DNA from: Heloderma charlesbogerti
Lineage: Eukaryota > Chordata > Lepidosauria > Squamata > Helodermatidae
NCBI GenBank assembly: GCA_026122225.1
Contig: JANEZZ010002765.1
Location: forward strand, 434,001 to 498,000
DNA length: 64,000 nt
Direction of reading: 5' to 3'
Below are positions 61,851-64,000 of the stretch, one piece after another. Under the pieces are notes generated by a model. It was not told the origin of the DNA. It made no database searches and saw only the letters and a program-made list of their open reading frames with translations. The translations under genes and the position numbers were made by a program. The first letter of the stretch is position 1, and each line of letters starts with the position of its first letter.

Positions 61851-63309
61851 TGTAATGATAGAGTTTATAATTTAATTATATTTTCTTCGTATTAAGGAAT
61901 TGGTAATTTGAGGACTTTCTCTATAGTCACTTATTCCAAAGACCTGTAAGTTGTACAAGAGGTTCTGAGAGGCTCCCAAGAATACAATTATATGTTAGGC
62001 TATTCCTCATTCCTTTAGTCTGCTTTGGGACCCAGAAATGTTACATGATGTCAGAAGTGGAGACTGAGAAGTGGCAGCAGTTCCTCAGTCAAATGAACTT
62101 GTAGAAATGTCTGTCCAGACTGTCAAAAATCTGATGGAGAAAGCCATTGACAGTGGTGGGGATTTGTACAAGTCCACATGGATTTATAGGTGCATACCAT
62201 TGGAGAAGGCTGGTCCCCGCTCAACTCTTACTAGGAAGATTAGAGCTAATTTGCCTATAACTGATGATTTACTACAGCATAGCATGAATGACAGTCACAG
62301 GAGGATGAAGGAAATCCAGAAGCTGAAACAAAAATATTATTTAGACAAGATAGCCTGTGCCCTTCCATTACTTAAACCAGAAGACAAGGGTTGCCAGAGA
62401 AATTATTCTACTAGTACTTGGGACCTTAAGGGTGTAGTTGTAGAACAGCCATATTCATGGTCTTATGTAATACAGACAGCAAATTAAAACCTATTGTGCC
62501 GTAGCCGTAATGATATAAGAGCTATCCCAAGATGTTCCTCAGATGTGTCAGAAGGTCAGATTCCAGCTGCAATCAACCAACAGATAGCTTATCCTGTCAA
62601 GAGGAATCTGATCAGTAACAGCAGGACCCAATAGATACCCAGGATGGACAAACACTGAGGTGTTCTACCAGGAAGTTAAAACCTCCAGAATTACTTATAG
62701 TTAATATGTAGAGTGCAGTTAACTGATAAAGATAATTTCTATGGATAACAGCTTATGCAGTAATTTCAATCTATATGTGATAAGAGTAATAATTTACTTA
62801 TATTTTTATTGTCATTTAATAATTGAGGATGTCATGGCAGAGTTCACAATTTAGTGACATTCCATTAGAATTCGCTACCACAACATGTAGTGATGGCCAC
62901 CAGTTTGGAAGGCTTTAAAAGGGGAGTAGACAAATTCCTGGAGGAGACAGCTATCAATGGCTACTATTCTTGATGACTATGTGCTACCTCCAGTGTCAGA
63001 AGCAGTATGCCTATGTACACCAGTTGCTGGGGAACTGGAGGGTGCCATTGCACTCATGTCCTGTTTGTGGGTTCCCTTGGTTGGTGTGAACAGAATGCTG
63101 GATAAGATGGATCCTTGGTCTGATCCAGCAGGGCTCTTCTTACGTTCGTATGTTCTTAGTATTAAGGAGTTGGTAATTTGAGGACTTGCCATGACCTGGG
63201 CAGTTCCAAAGGCCTGTAAGCATATCATACAAGAGGTTCCAAGAGGCTGTTAAGAATAAAGTTAAACGTTAAGTATTCCTGTAGTTTGCTTTCAGACCCA
63301 AAAACATTA
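61851..63309 (+). mobile_element. Decayed Ty3/gypsy-like LTR retrotransposon, internally deleted
   Basis: The left LTR (about 61851-62045, starting TGTAATG) and right LTR (about 62830-63309, starting TGTCATGG) share GGTAATTTGAGGACTT, ACAAGAGGTTC and TAGTTTGCTTT-like blocks. A primer-binding-like TGATGTCAGAAGTGG follows the left LTR. Between them are integrase C-terminal remnants: SNELVE..VKNLMEKA at about 62085-62150, KQKYYLDKIA and a CSTRKLKPPELL end with a TAG at 62709-62711. Gag and most of pol are gone and frames are broken. The right LTR is interrupted by a CR1-like tail (about 62866-63158). Confidence 0.82.
62866..63158 (+). mobile_element. CR1/L2-like LINE 3' end inserted in the right LTR
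   Basis: Same unit as 23655-24050 (CTACCACAACATGTAGTGATG..TCCTTGGTCTGATCCAGCAG), ending in TTACGTTCGTATGTTCTTAG. Confidence 0.75.
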
Positions 63310-64000
63310 AGGACTGAAGAGGCTGCAAGCATCTGCAGATTTCTGGCCTTAAAGTGACGTGAAAGTGCGGCCAGGGTCCTCCTCACCCAGGACTCCTTTA
63401 AAAACATTACCAGTGTAAAAGATCCAGATATGACAATAGTCTACACAATCCCCTCCACACTGCTTGAAGTTGCAACCCTGTCCCAACCTCAGAAGGCATT
63501 TCCAAACCTACACACACATTTCCAACCCTGTCACACCAATCAAATTACCCTTCTAGAAGATTGTTGTAAGGCAGGCCCTCAGGCCTGGGTGCCAAATCCA
63601 GCCCTCTGAGGTTCTCCACATGGCCATGCCCCCTTCCTCCCAGCCACTGAACGGCTTCCATTTTTTTGTGCAATTTCCCCCCCCCCCATTCTAAACATTT
63701 GAAATGCTAGAGCCTTTCTACCTGAGGCTTTTATTGTGCACTTGTCTTTGCTCACTCACAGTAGTTTGTGGGTCCTTTACACTACGTCATCATCCCCCAG
63801 GGCCTCTCCCATGCTTTGTGCCCATTATTGTGGGTTGTTTTTTTTTTAGATTGAGGGAAGTGCAGTATTTTCCTGAATGGTGTTATATTTATAGAGTGTA
63901 ATTGTGCAATTCCACTCTACCACAGCCATCTAGTGGCTGTATAATGAAACATAAAGGCCAAAAAAGAAACCCCCTGGAAAAAAGCACATGTAGAGGAGCT
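63310..64000. other. Right end of window
   Basis: A partial CAGGGGTG-family hAT MITE lies at about 63570-63725 (GTGCCAAATCCAGCCCTCTG, GTGCAATTTCCCCCC). The rest shows nothing I can name. Confidence 0.5.

Overview
This is a vertebrate nuclear genomic window, most likely from a squamate reptile (lizard or snake). The reasons are three 5'-truncated BovB LINE copies, CR1/L2-like LINE tails ending in TTATGTTCTTATG, a tRNA-derived SINE, and dense hAT- and Harbinger-type MITEs, all inside introns of a conserved vertebrate gene. The species cannot be named from the sequence alone.

From 401 to 51310 the minus strand carries PFKL, liver-type ATP-dependent 6-phosphofructokinase. I resolve exons 1 to 20, which join into one open frame of 703 codons plus one base with GT..AG introns and family-typical exon lengths. 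The last two exons (about 80 residues) must lie left of base 1. Exon 1 sits in a CpG island (about 50.6-51.8 kb) with GC boxes and CACGTG E-boxes. Both halves of the duplicated eukaryotic PFK fold are visible: the catalytic N-terminal half (GGDGS, SIDND, MGRHCG) and the regulatory C-terminal half ([17 protein letters not shown]).

The introns are packed with mobile DNA, much of it with readable target-site duplications (TSDs). There are several hAT MITE families with 8-bp TSDs, Harbinger-like MITEs with 3-bp TAA/TTA TSDs, long-TIR elements, a solo LTR, LINE tails and microsatellites. Nesting is striking: at 21.2-23.3 kb a solo LTR lies in a BovB copy, inside a hAT MITE, inside a TIR MITE.

Right of PFKL (51.8-59.7 kb) is a repeat-rich interval without a recognisable gene. 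At 59834-59909 (+) there is a TATA-associated signal-peptide exon with a phase-1 donor. Strand and synteny suggest ICOSLG, but no Ig domain is visible before the window ends. The rest holds a decayed Ty3/gypsy-like element with two LTRs.

The most interesting signals are: a 61-bp, 95%-identical partial duplicate of PFKL exon 15 embedded in an antisense SINE, with acceptor and a GT donor, where inclusion together with exon 15 would cause a premature stop; a 193-bp, about 98%-identical inverted repeat flanking the PFKL promoter; a 79-bp-arm snap-back hairpin in intron 1; and MITEs built from strings of near-perfect palindromes, whose cassettes are shared with a MITE bearing different termini.
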